From Clostridiales bacterium (GTDB lineage: Bacteria > Bacillota > Clostridia > Christensenellales > Aristaeellaceae): a stretch of 29,294 nucleotides of DNA. The stretch is from positions 1-29,294 of the forward strand of contig SFNY01000062.1 of NCBI GenBank assembly GCA_004554085.1, in the 5' to 3' direction. Below, piece after piece: positions 1 to 7,680 of this stretch; the stretch's first letter is position 1, and each line of letters opens with the position of its first letter. The position numbers were made by a program, and so were the translations under genes. A model generated the notes under the pieces. That model ran no database searches and was not told the DNA's origin. It saw only the letters and a list, made by a program, of their open reading frames with translations.

Positions 1-1920
1 CTCGCCGGAGAAGCGGGTGGGCAGCCACGGGGAGCCTGCGGCGTAGAAGTACCAGCGCACCGCGTCCGCGCCCTGCTTGTCCAGCACGTCCCACGGATCC
101 ACCACGTTGCCGATGTGCTTGCTCATCTTGCGGCCCTCGGCATCCTGCACGTGGCCCATGACCAGGCAGTTCTTGTAGGAGGACTGACCGAACACAAGCG
201 TTGCGATGGCGATCAGGGAGTAGAACCAACCGCGGGTCTGGTCGATGGCCTCGGAGATGAAGTCCGCCGGGAAGCGCTGCTCGAACACTTCCTTGTTCTC
301 AAAGGGATAGTGCCACTGGGCGAAGGGCATGGAGCCGGAATCGTACCAGCAGTCGATGACCTCGGGCGTGCGGTGCATCGGTTTGCCGCACTTCGGGCAG
401 GTGATGGTCACGGCGTCGATGTAGGGGCGGTGCAGCTCGATGTTGGGGTCGACGCTGTCGCCCAGCTCGATCAGCTCCTGACGGGAGCCGATCACGTGCT
501 GGTGGCCGCACTCGCAGACCCACACCGGCAGGGGCGTGCCCCAGTAGCGCTCGCGGGAGAGCGCCCAGTCGATCACGTTGTCCAGGAAATTGCCGAAGCG
601 GCCGTCCTTGATGTTCTCGGGCATCCAGTTGATGGTCTGGTTGTTGGCCATCAGCTCGTCGTGCACGGCGGTCATCTTGATGAACCAGCCGCCGCGTGCG
701 TAGTAGATCAGCGGGGTGTCGCAGCGCCAGCAGAAGGGATAGTCATGCTCGAACACTGGTGCGGAGACCAGCTTGCCTTCCTTTTCCAGCTGCTCCAGGA
801 TGATGGGATCGGCCTTCTTGACGAAGGTGCCCTCCCAGGGGGTCTCCTTGCTCATCTCGCCACGGGGGGTGACGAGCTGGAGCATGGGAATGTCGTTGTC
901 GCGGCCCACGCGCGCGTCGTCCTCACCGAAGGCGGGAGCGATGTGCACGATGCCGGTACCGTCGGACATGGTGACGTAGCCGTCGGCGATGACCTGCCAG
1001 GCGTTGCCCGCATTGGGCACGTTGCCCAGCGCAGCCACCTGGAAGTCGAACAGCGGCTCATATTTGATGCCAACCAGCTCACGGCCGGGGAAGGTGGTCT
1101 TGTTGGAAACCTCGACGCCCTCGCCCAGAACCTTCTCGATCAGCGCGTCGCCCATGATGATGGTGCGGCCCTCGAAATCGAACTTGGCGTAGGTCTCGTC
1201 GGGGTTTACGCACAGCGCCACGTTGCTGGGCAGGGTCCAGGGCGTGGTCGTCCATGCGTAAATATAGGTGTTCTCCTGATCCTTCACCTTGAAGCGCACC
1301 ACGGCGGAGCGTTCCTTGACCAGCTTGTAGCCCTGGGAGACCTCGTGGCTGGAGAGCGCGGTGCCGCAGCGGGGGCAGTAGGGAACGATCTTGTGGCCCT
1401 TGTACAGCAGGCCCTTCTTGCTGATCTCCTTGAGCGACCACCACTCGGATTCGATGTAGTTGTCCTCGTAGGTGACGTAGGGGTTCTCCATGTCGCACCA
1501 GAAGCCAACGCGGTCGGACATCTCCTCCCACATGCCCTTGTACTTCCACACGGATTCCTTGCACTTCTTGATGAAGGGCTCCAGGCCGTACTGCTCGATC
1601 TGCTCCTTGCCGTCCAGACCCAGCTGCTTTTCAACCTCCAGCTCGACGGGCAGGCCGTGGGTGTCCCAGCCGGCCTTGCGCAGCACGTTCTTGCCCTTCA
1701 TGGTCTGATAGCGCGGGATCAGGTCCTTGATGGCGCGGGTCTCGATGTGGCCGATGTGGGGTTTGCCGTTGGCCGTCGGCGGGCCGTCAAAGAAGGTGAA
1801 GGTGTCCTGCCCCTTGCGCAGGTCGACGCTCTTTTTGAAGATTTCGTTTTCTTTCCAGAACTTCAGAACTTCCTTCTCGCGGGCGAGGAAGTCCATCGAG
1901 GTGGAAACTTTCTCAAACAT
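1..1920 (-). CDS. ileS: Isoleucyl-tRNA synthetase, C-terminal part beyond window
   Basis: Charges tRNA(Ile) with isoleucine in the cytoplasm; class I synthetase with an editing domain. Read on the minus strand from ATG at 1920, the frame stays open for 640 codons to the window edge, so the anticodon-binding and zinc C-terminal part is missing only because the window ends. The start MFEKVSTSMDFLAREKEVL is typical of IleS. The HIGH motif is seen as GKPHIGHI near residue 56, and the KMSKS loop as GRKMSKHIGN shortly before the edge. Between them lies the editing insert, with TTTPWTLPSN and GTGIVHIAPAFGEDD. The start is fixed by the ribosome site GGAGGAG at 1927-1933, six bases upstream. Expression is controlled by the T-box leader just upstream. 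Large plus-strand frames across this region are antisense shadows. Identification is secure. Confidence 0.97.
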   Translation of the reverse strand, partial: MFEKVSTSMDFLAREKEVLKFWKENEIFKKSVDLRKGQDTFTFFDGPPTANGKPHIGHIETRAIKDLIPRYQTMKGKNVLRKAGWDTHGLPVELEVEKQLGLDGKEQIEQYGLEPFIKKCKESVWKYKGMWEEMSDRVGFWCDMENPYVTYEDNYIESEWWSLKEISKKGLLYKGHKIVPYCPRCGTALSSHEVSQGYKLVKERSAVVRFKVKDQENTYIYAWTTTPWTLPSNVALCVNPDETYAKFDFEGRTIIMGDALIEKVLGEGVEVSNKTTFPGRELVGIKYEPLFDFQVAALGNVPNAGNAWQVIADGYVTMSDGTGIVHIAPAFGEDDARVGRDNDIPMLQLVTPRGEMSKETPWEGTFVKKADPIILEQLEKEGKLVSAPVFEHDYPFCWRCDTPLIYYARGGWFIKMTAVHDELMANNQTINWMPENIKDGRFGNFLDNVIDWALSRERYWGTPLPVWVCECGHQHVIGSRQELIELGDSVDPNIELHRPYIDAVTITCPKCGKPMHRTPEVIDCWYDSGSMPFAQWHYPFENKEVFEQRFPADFISEAIDQTRGWFYSLIAIATLVFGQSSYKNCLVMGHVQDAEGRKMSKHIGNVVDPWDVLDKQGADAVRWYFYAAGSPWLPTRFSGE

Positions 1921-1931
1921 GCTGCACTCCT

Positions 1932-1971
1932 CCAAAATAAAATTCGCCCTCATCCCTTTGGGACGAAGGCG
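1932..1971 (-). terminator. Intrinsic terminator of the ileS T-box
   Basis: On the minus strand, CGCCTTCGTCCC pairs with GGGATGAGGGCG around an AAA loop (1945-1971), followed by the T-rich run AATTTTATTTT (1934-1944). It lies between the T-box sequence and the ileS ribosome site and is the alternative fold to the antiterminator. Confidence 0.9.
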
Positions 1972-2189
1972 CTTCGCGGTACCACCCAAATTGGCGCGGG
2001 GAAGCCGCACCCACTTGATTTGTTGCTGTAACGGGCGCTCCCGGCGAGGCCTACTGACCATCCATCGGCGTTCGGTTCGCTGCTCCGAGGCGATTCCCTG
2101 TGGATGCTCCCGTCCGGACTTGCACCAGTCTCCAGCTCGCTGCGCGAAAGCGCGTCCCAGGCGTTCCTCATCAAGGCATAGATAATTAC
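1932..2189 (-). promoter_or_regulatory. T-box riboswitch leader of ileS
   Basis: An approximately 255-nt leader lies between the promoter and ileS. It carries the hallmark T-box sequence GGGTGGTACCGCG (1975-1987, minus strand), which pairs with the free CCA end of uncharged tRNA. Upstream are stem I features: an AGAGAG-like element (AGCGAGCTGGAGAC, about 2125-2138) followed by TGGTGCAAG. A likely specifier codon AUC (isoleucine) is at 2092-2094 in the context GGAATCGCCTC, which agrees with the downstream gene. Directly after the T-box is an intrinsic terminator. Known mechanism: uncharged tRNA(Ile) stabilises the antiterminator and lets transcription reach ileS. The specifier assignment is by eye and less certain than the T-box itself. 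Confidence 0.93.
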
Positions 2190-2195
2190 CATAGT

Positions 2196-2224
2196 ATTAT
2201 AGCTGTTTTTGGAGAGCTTGTAAA
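2196..2224 (-). promoter_or_regulatory. Promoter of the ileS T-box leader
   Basis: Sigma-A type promoter on the minus strand: -35 TTTACA (2219-2224), 17-nt spacer, -10 TATAAT (2196-2201). Transcription would start near 2189, just where the T-box leader begins. Confidence 0.85.
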
Positions 2225-2326
2225 GCCCTCCCCGGGATTTTTAACGGGACAAATTCCCCATCCGCCCGGAAAAACAAAGATGCCGGGCGCGGATGCGTCC
2301 GACAGGCTTGGCTCCGTATGGATGAA

Positions 2327-2815
2327 TCAGCGGCGGCGCAGCAGCGAGGACAGCCTGCGGCGCGCACCCTGCTGGGCGCGCTCGGCCTCCTTCAGCGCGC
2401 GGGCGTACTTGGCATTCTCCGGCTGCTGGTGGGCGGCGACAGACAGGTAGATCAGCGCCTTCTTCACGTCGCTGGTCTTCATCAGCACCGCGCCGAAGAG
2501 GTAGTTCCACTCCGCGCAGCGGGTGGCGATGTCCATCAGCATGCGCCGGGCCAGGGGATACTGACCGCCGTCGATCAGCTCCTCGATGCGCCTGAGCGCC
2601 CGCTCCTCCGACTCTGCGTCGGCGAGCTGCTGCGGCTCCTTCAGGCAGGCGCGGTAGGCGGCGTTGATCTCCGCCATCTTCTCGTTGGCCCAGTCGCGCT
2701 CCGGCCCCTCCATGAAGCGATCCGGGTGCCAGCGCCGCGCCAGCGCGCGGTAGGCTGCGCGGATCTCCGCCTTGGTCGCCGTCGGCGGTACATTGAGCAC
2801 GGAATATGCGTTCAC
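2327..2815 (-). CDS. J-domain (DnaJ-like) protein
   Basis: A protein of about 162 aa with an N-terminal J domain (residues 2-65): YSVLNVPPTATKAEIRAAYR is helix I-II and WHPDRF contains the HPD tripeptide that stimulates DnaK. There is no Gly/Phe, zinc or C-terminal substrate domain as in DnaJ. The rest is helical, with a TPR-like stretch (KKALIYLSVAAHQQPENAKYARALKEAE) and a basic end (GARRRLSSLLRRR). It is probably a specialised DnaK co-chaperone with its own partner. The frame opens with a GTG at 2824, but I prefer the GTG at 2815, because the ribosome site GAGGTG (2822-2827) sits six bases before it and the J domain begins right there. It is a single gene with its own consensus promoter. 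J domain certain; partner unknown. Confidence 0.9.
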   Translation of the reverse strand: MNAYSVLNVPPTATKAEIRAAYRALARRWHPDRFMEGPERDWANEKMAEINAAYRACLKEPQQLADAESEERALRRIEELIDGGQYPLARRMLMDIATRCAEWNYLFGAVLMKTSDVKKALIYLSVAAHQQPENAKYARALKEAERAQQGARRRLSSLLRRR

Positions 2816-2864
2816 AGAATTCACCTCAGCAATAAGCTATTCGTGCACTCGGGATTCAATACTG

Positions 2865-2893
2865 ATTATAGGAAAAAATCCGCACACTGTCAA
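2865..2893 (-). promoter_or_regulatory. Consensus promoter of the J-domain gene
   Basis: A perfect match on the minus strand: -35 TTGACA (2888-2893), 17-nt spacer, -10 TATAAT (2865-2870), about 50 nt before the start codon. Confidence 0.9.
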
Positions 2894-2989
2894 GTTTTGA
2901 ACCTTTCGGGCCTCTGTTTTCTGAAAATATTTCAATTTCATTGCGCAGATGTACGAAAAATACGAAACAGTGAACATTCCCGCCATTCC

Positions 2990-3018
2990 TTTACTTGCCA
3001 CGGATTCTGGCGTAAAAT
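2990..3018 (+). promoter_or_regulatory. Probable promoter of the 3069 gene
   Basis: -35 TTTACT (2990-2995), 17-nt spacer, -10 TAAAAT (3013-3018). The -10 matches five of six consensus positions and the -35 four of six. It is divergent from the J-domain gene promoter. Confidence 0.6.
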
Positions 3019-3068
3019 GGATTTACTATTGTGGTAATTTGTCACTACCCGTCGAATCATAGAAGGAT

Positions 3069-3602
3069 GTGCTGAACTTGCAGAAGCGGGAACCGGTGCG
3101 CAGGCGCTCAAAGCGCCGCCGGATGAGCTACAATGCCCGTACGCGGCTGTGGCTTGTTTTGTGCTATCCGGTCGGCCTGACCCGCATGTGGCGCAGCCGC
3201 TGCAATTGGAAGCTCAGCACAAAGTACCTCATCTCCAGCATCGCGCTGGTGGTTCTGGCGGCGGTGCTCCTTGCGCCCGCGCCGCAGAACGTGCACAGGG
3301 GCAGCATCGAGCTCTACGGCGAGGATCCGGAGGTCGAGGTCTACGGCCCGGTGCTCCCGCAGAATTACGTGATGACCGCCTCGGGTGCCGCGGGCCAGTC
3401 CGTCATCATCCGCAACGAGGACATCGTGGACGACACCTTCTACGTCTACGCAAGCAAGAGCGGCAAGGGCTATCATCTCAAATCCTGCGAGTACTACTAT
3501 GACGGTTCGCAGAAGCTGACGGTGTACGAGGCCTACTACATGGGATACAGGGCGTGCAGCAGCTGCAATCCCCCGATCTACACCGGCGGCGTGAGTCAGT
3601 AA
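3069..3602 (+). CDS. Membrane-anchored protein with Ada-like metal-binding domain
   Basis: A protein of 177 aa without a recognised name. Residues 1-50 are very basic (RRRSKRRR) with the motif YPVGLTRMWRSRCNWKLSTK, typical of cytoplasmic membrane-proximal segments. One transmembrane helix follows (YLISSIALVVLAAVLLAP, 53-70), then an outside region. The C-terminus (125-170) has the pattern Y-x-S-K-S-G-K-x-YH-x3-C ... A-x3-GYRACSSC, with H136, C140, C163 and C166. This resembles the small Ada-type zinc-binding fold also appended to secreted nucleases and other exported Bacillota proteins. The start is uncertain: GTG at 3069 has the AAGGA site almost touching it, while TTG at 3078 has better spacing (about 10 nt). 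Role unknown; a zinc-stabilised extracellular sensor or binding domain is an inference. Confidence 0.8.
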   Translation: MLNLQKREPVRRRSKRRRMSYNARTRLWLVLCYPVGLTRMWRSRCNWKLSTKYLISSIALVVLAAVLLAPAPQNVHRGSIELYGEDPEVEVYGPVLPQNYVMTASGAAGQSVIIRNEDIVDDTFYVYASKSGKGYHLKSCEYYYDGSQKLTVYEAYYMGYRACSSCNPPIYTGGVSQ

Positions 3603-3616
3603 ATTGATTTCGATCG

Positions 3617-3653
3617 AATCCCCTTCGCAGACAGGAGCGAGGGGGATTTTTTT
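3617..3653 (+). terminator. Strong intrinsic terminator
   Basis: AATCCCCTTCGC pairs over 12 bp with GCGAGGGGGATT (3617-3628 / 3637-3648) around an 8-nt loop, followed by seven T. It ends the gene at 3069-3602. Confidence 0.93.
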
Positions 3654-3749
3654 GCCCGCGCCTCTCCCCTCCCCCGCATAATCCCCTGCGAAATCGCCCG
3701 TCCCGGCGTATCATTCGGCGCGCAAAGCGTGGTTTTCGGACGGAATCCC

Positions 3750-3778
3750 TTTCCCCCCGGCTCCCCTTCTGCTACAAT
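3750..3778 (+). promoter_or_regulatory. Possible promoter of the SPFH gene
   Basis: -10 TACAAT (3773-3778) is good. The -35 at 17-nt spacing is TTTCCC (3750-3755), a weak match. It sits about 85 nt upstream of the start codon. Confidence 0.45.
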
Positions 3779-3861
3779 ACAGACACACCGGGCGATGCAA
3801 GCGCATCCCCGGCAGGAACAAAGGAACAAACGACCGATCCTGAGGGAAGGGAGTGGGAAAC

Positions 3862-4776
3862 ATGAAGAAGATTACGAAGTTTGTAGTTCTGGGAATTGTG
3901 GCGCTGCTGGTGGTGATTCTGGCGGCGGACAGCTTTGCGACGGTACCGGTGGGCTCCACGGGCATCCTGCTCACCTTCGGCAAGGTGGAGGACGGCAAGG
4001 CGCTCTCCGAGGGCCTGCACATCAAGCTCCCGCTGGTACAGCGCATCGTATCCATGGACAACCGGGTCAAGAAGCTGGAGCTGAACACCGAGGCCTTCTC
4101 CAAGGACATTCAGACGGTGTCGGCCACGCTGGCGGTGAACTACCGCCTGCAGGCGGAGAAGTCCTTCGCCATCTACAAGACCCACGGCACCCAGTACGAG
4201 CAGAACATCATCGTTCCGGCGACCCACGAGGTGCTCAAGTCGGTGTGCGCCCAGTACACCGCCGAGGAGCTGATCTCCAAGCGCGCCGAGTCCTCCGACA
4301 TGATGCGCGACGAGCTGGACGCAAAGCTCAGCGGCATGGGCATCACCGTGACCGACTTCAACATCATCGACTTTGACTTCTCCGATGAGTTCATCAACGC
4401 CGTGGAGGCCAAGCAGGTGGCCGAGCAGGTCAAGAAGAAGGCCGCCACGGAGAATGAGACTGCCATCGCCCAGGCTGAGCGTGAGAAACAGGTCTCCATC
4501 AAGCAGTCCGAGGCCGAGGCGGAGCGCGTTCGCATTGAGGCGGAAGCCCAGGCGCAGAGCACGCTGATCGCGGCCCAGGCGCAGGCGGATGCGGTGAAGC
4601 TGGCCGCCGACGCGGAGGCCTACCGCATGCAGAACGAGGGCAAGTACGTAAGCTCTGCGCTGATCGACAAGGTCCTCGCCGAGAACTGGGACGGCAAGCT
4701 GCCCAGCATGGTCGGCGGCGACGTGAAGGGCATCCTGAACGTGGATTCGCTGCTGGATGAAAGCGAAACGGAATAA
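3862..4776 (+). CDS. Prohibitin/SPFH-domain membrane protein
   Basis: A protein of 304 aa of the prohibitin-type SPFH family, which forms large membrane-associated rings that scaffold proteases or other membrane proteins. An N-terminal helix (ITKFVVLGIVALLVVILAA, residues 4-22) anchors it. The SPFH domain follows from VPVGSTGILLTFGKVED to about residue 190, including DIQTVSATLAVNYRL and the characteristic DFNIIDFDFSDEFINAVEAKQVAEQ. A long Ala/Glu-rich coiled coil (about 175-265) mediates assembly. The end, GILNVDSLLDESETE, is short and acidic. The start ATG at 3862 is preferred over GTG 3853, because AAGGGAG lies eight bases before the ATG. It is a single gene between a terminator upstream and a two-way terminator downstream. 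Family secure, client unknown. Confidence 0.93.
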   Translation: MKKITKFVVLGIVALLVVILAADSFATVPVGSTGILLTFGKVEDGKALSEGLHIKLPLVQRIVSMDNRVKKLELNTEAFSKDIQTVSATLAVNYRLQAEKSFAIYKTHGTQYEQNIIVPATHEVLKSVCAQYTAEELISKRAESSDMMRDELDAKLSGMGITVTDFNIIDFDFSDEFINAVEAKQVAEQVKKKAATENETAIAQAEREKQVSIKQSEAEAERVRIEAEAQAQSTLIAAQAQADAVKLAADAEAYRMQNEGKYVSSALIDKVLAENWDGKLPSMVGGDVKGILNVDSLLDESETE

Positions 4777-4783
4777 AGGACAC

Positions 4784-4822
4784 AAAAATGCGGCAGAGCT
4801 TGAATGCTCTGCCGCAATCATG
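4784..4822. terminator. Bidirectional terminator between convergent genes
   Basis: A perfect 11-bp stem, TGCGGCAGAGC / GCTCTGCCGCA (4789-4799 / 4806-4816), has a 6-nt loop. An A5 run before it (4784-4788) gives a T run for the minus-strand ABC-F gene. On the plus side ATCATGTTTT follows, serving the SPFH gene. Confidence 0.85.
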
Positions 4823-4869
4823 TTTTGGAACGGGCGGAAGCCGGCTTGCACTCCCCCACCACAATATGA

Positions 4870-6682
4870 TTATTCCAGCTCCGCGACCGCCTCGCTCAGC
4901 TCCTCCCAGATTTCGTAGAGCTCATCCAGGCGAAGCTGGGCCGCGCGGTGATCCTTCGCCACCTGCTGGGCAAGATTGGAATCCCTGTAGGTCTCCGGGT
5001 CGCCCATCTGCGCCTCCAGATTGGCGATCTCCTCCTCGGTGCGGGCCACGTCCTCCTCGGTATTCTTGAGCTTCAGGCGCAGCGCCTTTTCGCTCTCCTT
5101 TGCAAGGCGGGCCTTGCGCTTCTCCTTGTCGATCTGGGTCTTGGTCTTGCCGCCGTAGGCTTCCTCCTCGATCCCGGCCTCCTCCAGACGCTTCTTCTCA
5201 AGATAGTCGTCGTAATTGCCGATGTACTCCTTCGCGCCCTCGGGGGTCATCTCCACCACGCGGTTGGCCACGCGGTTGATGAAGTAGCGGTCGTGGCTGA
5301 CGGTGAGGATCGTGCCGTCGAAGTCCTCCAGCGCGCCCTCCAACACCTCGCGGCTGTCCATGTCCAGATGGTTGGTGGGCTCGTCCATCAGCAGGAAGTT
5401 GTCGTGACGCAGCATCAGCTTGGCCAGCGACACCCGGCCCTTCTCGCCGCCGGACAGCGTGCGGATGGGCTGGAACACGTCGTCGCCGGTGAGCAGGAAC
5501 AGCGCAAGCACCCCGCGCACCCGGTCGATCTCCAGACGGGGGAAGTCGTCCCAGATCTCGTTTAAGATGTCCTTGTCCGGGTGCAGCTTGGTCTGGTGCT
5601 GCTCGTAGTAGCCCAGATCGACGTTCGAGCCGTAGACCACCGTGCCGTTGTCGGGGGTCAGTTGGCGGGCGATGATGTTCAGCAGCGTGGACTTGCCCAC
5701 GCCGTTGGGGCCGATGATGGCCACGCGGTCGCCCGCGCGCAGGTGCAGATTGAAGTTCTCGAACAGCGTGCGGCCCTCGAAGCCCTTGCGCAGGTCCTTC
5801 ACCATCAGCACGTCGTCGCCCGTGCGGCGGCGCGCCTCGAAGCTGAAGCGCACCTTTTGTTCGCTCTGAGGCCGCTCCAGGCGCTCCATCTTTTCCAGAC
5901 GCTTCTCCCGACTCTCCGCGGCCTTGATGGACTTCTCCCGGTTGTACATGCGGTAGCGCTGGATGATGGCCTCCTGCCGGGCGATCTCCGCCTGCTGGAG
6001 CTTGTACTCCTTCATCTGGCGCTCCAGATCGGCCCGGCGCTTGACGGAGAACTGGTCGTAGTTGCCCTCGTACTGGGTCAGCCTGCGCAGCGAAATCTCC
6101 GCCATGCAGTCGCACACGGCGTTGAGGAAGTAGCGGTCGTGGCTGATGACCAGCACCGTGCCCCAGGCGGGTCTTTTCGCCGCCAGAGAGCACCCGCGCG
6201 GGCTGATCCTCGCGCCCCTTGGCAAAGCCCAGGCCCGCCAGCACGCCCTGAATGCGGCTGGGCCACTCGTAGCCGCCGGAGTCCTCGAAGCGATCCAGCA
6301 GGTTGGAGTAGCTGCGGCTCAGGCGGGCATATTCCTCCGCGTCCTCGTGCTTCTCGGCCATCTCGGCCTCCAGCGCGCGCAGGCGCTGCTCCATCTCCTT
6401 CAATGGGTCGAACACGCGCTCCAGCTCCTGCTGCACAGTGAGGTCGCTCTGAATGTCGGCCTCCTGGGTGAGCAGCCCCACGCGCGCGCCCTTGGCGATG
6501 GAGATGCTGCCCTCGTCGGGCTCCATCGCGCCGGAGATCAGCCGAAACAGCGTGGACTTGCCCGTGCCGTTCGCGCCAACCAGCCCCATGCGGCTGCCCG
6601 CCTGGAGCGTGAGGTTGACGTCCTTCAGCACGGTGTTCATCGCGAAGGACTTAGTGACGTTTTGTACAGTCAAAAGTATCAT
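4870..6682 (-). pseudogene. ABC-F family ATPase, frame broken by internal deletion
   Basis: ABC-F proteins (EttA/Uup/YdiF type) have two ATPase domains, act on ribosomes and have no membrane part. Here the first 173 codons (ATG 6682 to about 6164) hold NBD1 with Walker A GANGTGKST and signature LSGGEKTRL. The rest is in another frame, from about 6163 to the stop at 4870: GTVLVISHDRYFLN, the inter-domain linker, NBD2 (GPNGVGKST, LSGGEKGRV, LLMDEPTNHLD, VSHDRYF) and a C-terminal coiled coil. The segment between LSGGEKTRL and GTVLVISHD, normally about 38 residues with the Walker B LLLLDEPTNHLD of NBD1, is absent, so roughly 110 nt are lost out of frame at about 6163-6170. All else is well conserved, which suggests a recent lesion or an assembly error. 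It begins 21 nt after the methyltransferase gene, with its own GGAG site. Confidence 0.88.
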
Positions 6683-6703
6683 GTCGTTAACTCCGATGGA
6701 GAA

Positions 6704-7564
6704 TTATTCCGCCCACCATCTGCCGCTCGCGCCGCAGGGGAGCACGCCGCCGCAGGTCACCGGCAGCACGATCTCGTCCGCCGCGACCCGTCCGCCGTGG
6801 GTGCGGCCCACGGTCATGGTCAGCATGTTGTTGAGCACCGCGGGCTGAAGGCCGGTGGTGTAGCTGTTGATGAGCATGAACAGCGCATCGTCGGCAAGCA
6901 CCTTTTCGCAGGCGCTCACCAGGCCGAACAGCTCGTTTTCCAGCTTCCACACCTCGCCGCCCGGGCCGCGCCCGTAGCTGGGCGGATCCATCAGGATGCC
7001 CTCGTAGCGGTTGCCCCGGCGCTCCTCGCGCTGCACGAACTTCAGCGCGTCGTCGATGATCCAGCGCACGCTGGTCTCGTCGATGCCGGAGAGCTTGCGG
7101 TTCTCGCCCGCCCACTGCACCATGCCCTTGGCCGCGTCCACGTGGGTGACCTTCGCACCTGCAGATGCGCAGGCGCAGGTTGCACCACCGGTGTAGCCGA
7201 ACAGGTTCAGCACGCGGATGGGGCGATTCGCCCTGCGGATGAGATTCGCCATCCAGTCCCAGTTCACCGCCTGCTCCGGGAACAGGCCGGTGTGCTTGAA
7301 GCCGGTGGGTCGCACGTAGAACTCCAGATCGCCGTACTTCACGCTCCAGCGCTCCGGCAGTTTTTTGAAGAACTCCCACTCGCCGCCGCCCTTGGTGGAG
7401 CGGTGGTAGTGGGCGTCCGCACGCGTCCACAGACCGGGCTTCTGCTTCGGCCAGATCGCCTGGGGATCGGGGCGGCGCAGAATGATGTCCTTCCAGCGCT
7501 CCAGCTTTTCGCCGTCGCCGGTATCGATGACCTCGTAATCCTTCCATTCGGAGGCAATATACAT
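6704..7564 (-). CDS. Class I SAM-dependent methyltransferase (RlmI/PF10672-like)
   Basis: A protein of 286 aa resembling the catalytic part of RlmI/RlmK-type 23S rRNA cytosine/guanine methyltransferases. Visible are FPEQAVNWDWM, the SAM-binding motif I VLNLFGYTGGATCACASAG (about 118-136), an acidic motif II THVDAAKGMVQWA, and the catalytic motif IV LMDPPSYGRG (191-200). The N-terminal PUA domain of full RlmI is absent. The start ATG at 7564 is chosen over GTG 7576 because AAAGGTG (7574-7580) then falls nine bases upstream. It heads an operon with the ABC-F gene 21 nt downstream, so both may act on ribosomes, though that is inference. Target base unknown; family assignment good. Confidence 0.85.
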   Translation of the reverse strand: MYIASEWKDYEVIDTGDGEKLERWKDIILRRPDPQAIWPKQKPGLWTRADAHYHRSTKGGGEWEFFKKLPERWSVKYGDLEFYVRPTGFKHTGLFPEQAVNWDWMANLIRRANRPIRVLNLFGYTGGATCACASAGAKVTHVDAAKGMVQWAGENRKLSGIDETSVRWIIDDALKFVQREERRGNRYEGILMDPPSYGRGPGGEVWKLENELFGLVSACEKVLADDALFMLINSYTTGLQPAVLNNMLTMTVGRTHGGRVAADEIVLPVTCGGVLPCGASGRWWAE

Positions 7565-7589
7565 AGATACACACACCTTTCTAGTTTAT

Positions 7590-7618
7590 AGTATAGCGCC
7601 TTTTGCAGGAGGAATCAA
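7590..7618 (-). promoter_or_regulatory. Promoter of the methyltransferase-ABC-F operon
   Basis: Minus strand: -35 TTGATT (7613-7618), 17-nt spacer, -10 TATACT (7590-7595), about 25 nt before the start codon. Confidence 0.7.
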
Positions 7619-7629
7619 TCAATTTCATA

Positions 7630-7667
7630 TAAAAAGAAGCGGATTCCCGCTATGTAGAGGAATCCGC
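7630..7667 (-). terminator. Terminator of the alpha/beta hydrolase gene
   Basis: Perfect 9-bp arms GCGGATTCC / GGAATCCGC (7639-7647 / 7659-7667). On the minus strand they are followed by TTCTTTTTAT. Confidence 0.85.
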
Positions 7668-7680
7668 AGTGTTCAATCGA

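Noticed and set aside
115..2031. A 638-codon plus-strand frame over ileS
   Set aside because: The minus strand encodes clear IleS motifs (HIGH, KMSK) behind a T-box; the plus frame is its shadow.
2259..2295. Terminator for the J-domain gene
   Set aside because: CATCCG/CGGATG and CCCGG/CCGGG can pair, but with a bulge and a 13-nt loop, and no T run follows; too weak to list as a feature.
6155..6175. Programmed frameshift in the ABC-F gene
   Set aside because: No slippery sequence is needed to explain it: coding sequence for about 38 family residues is absent from the DNA, so a shift could not restore a normal protein.
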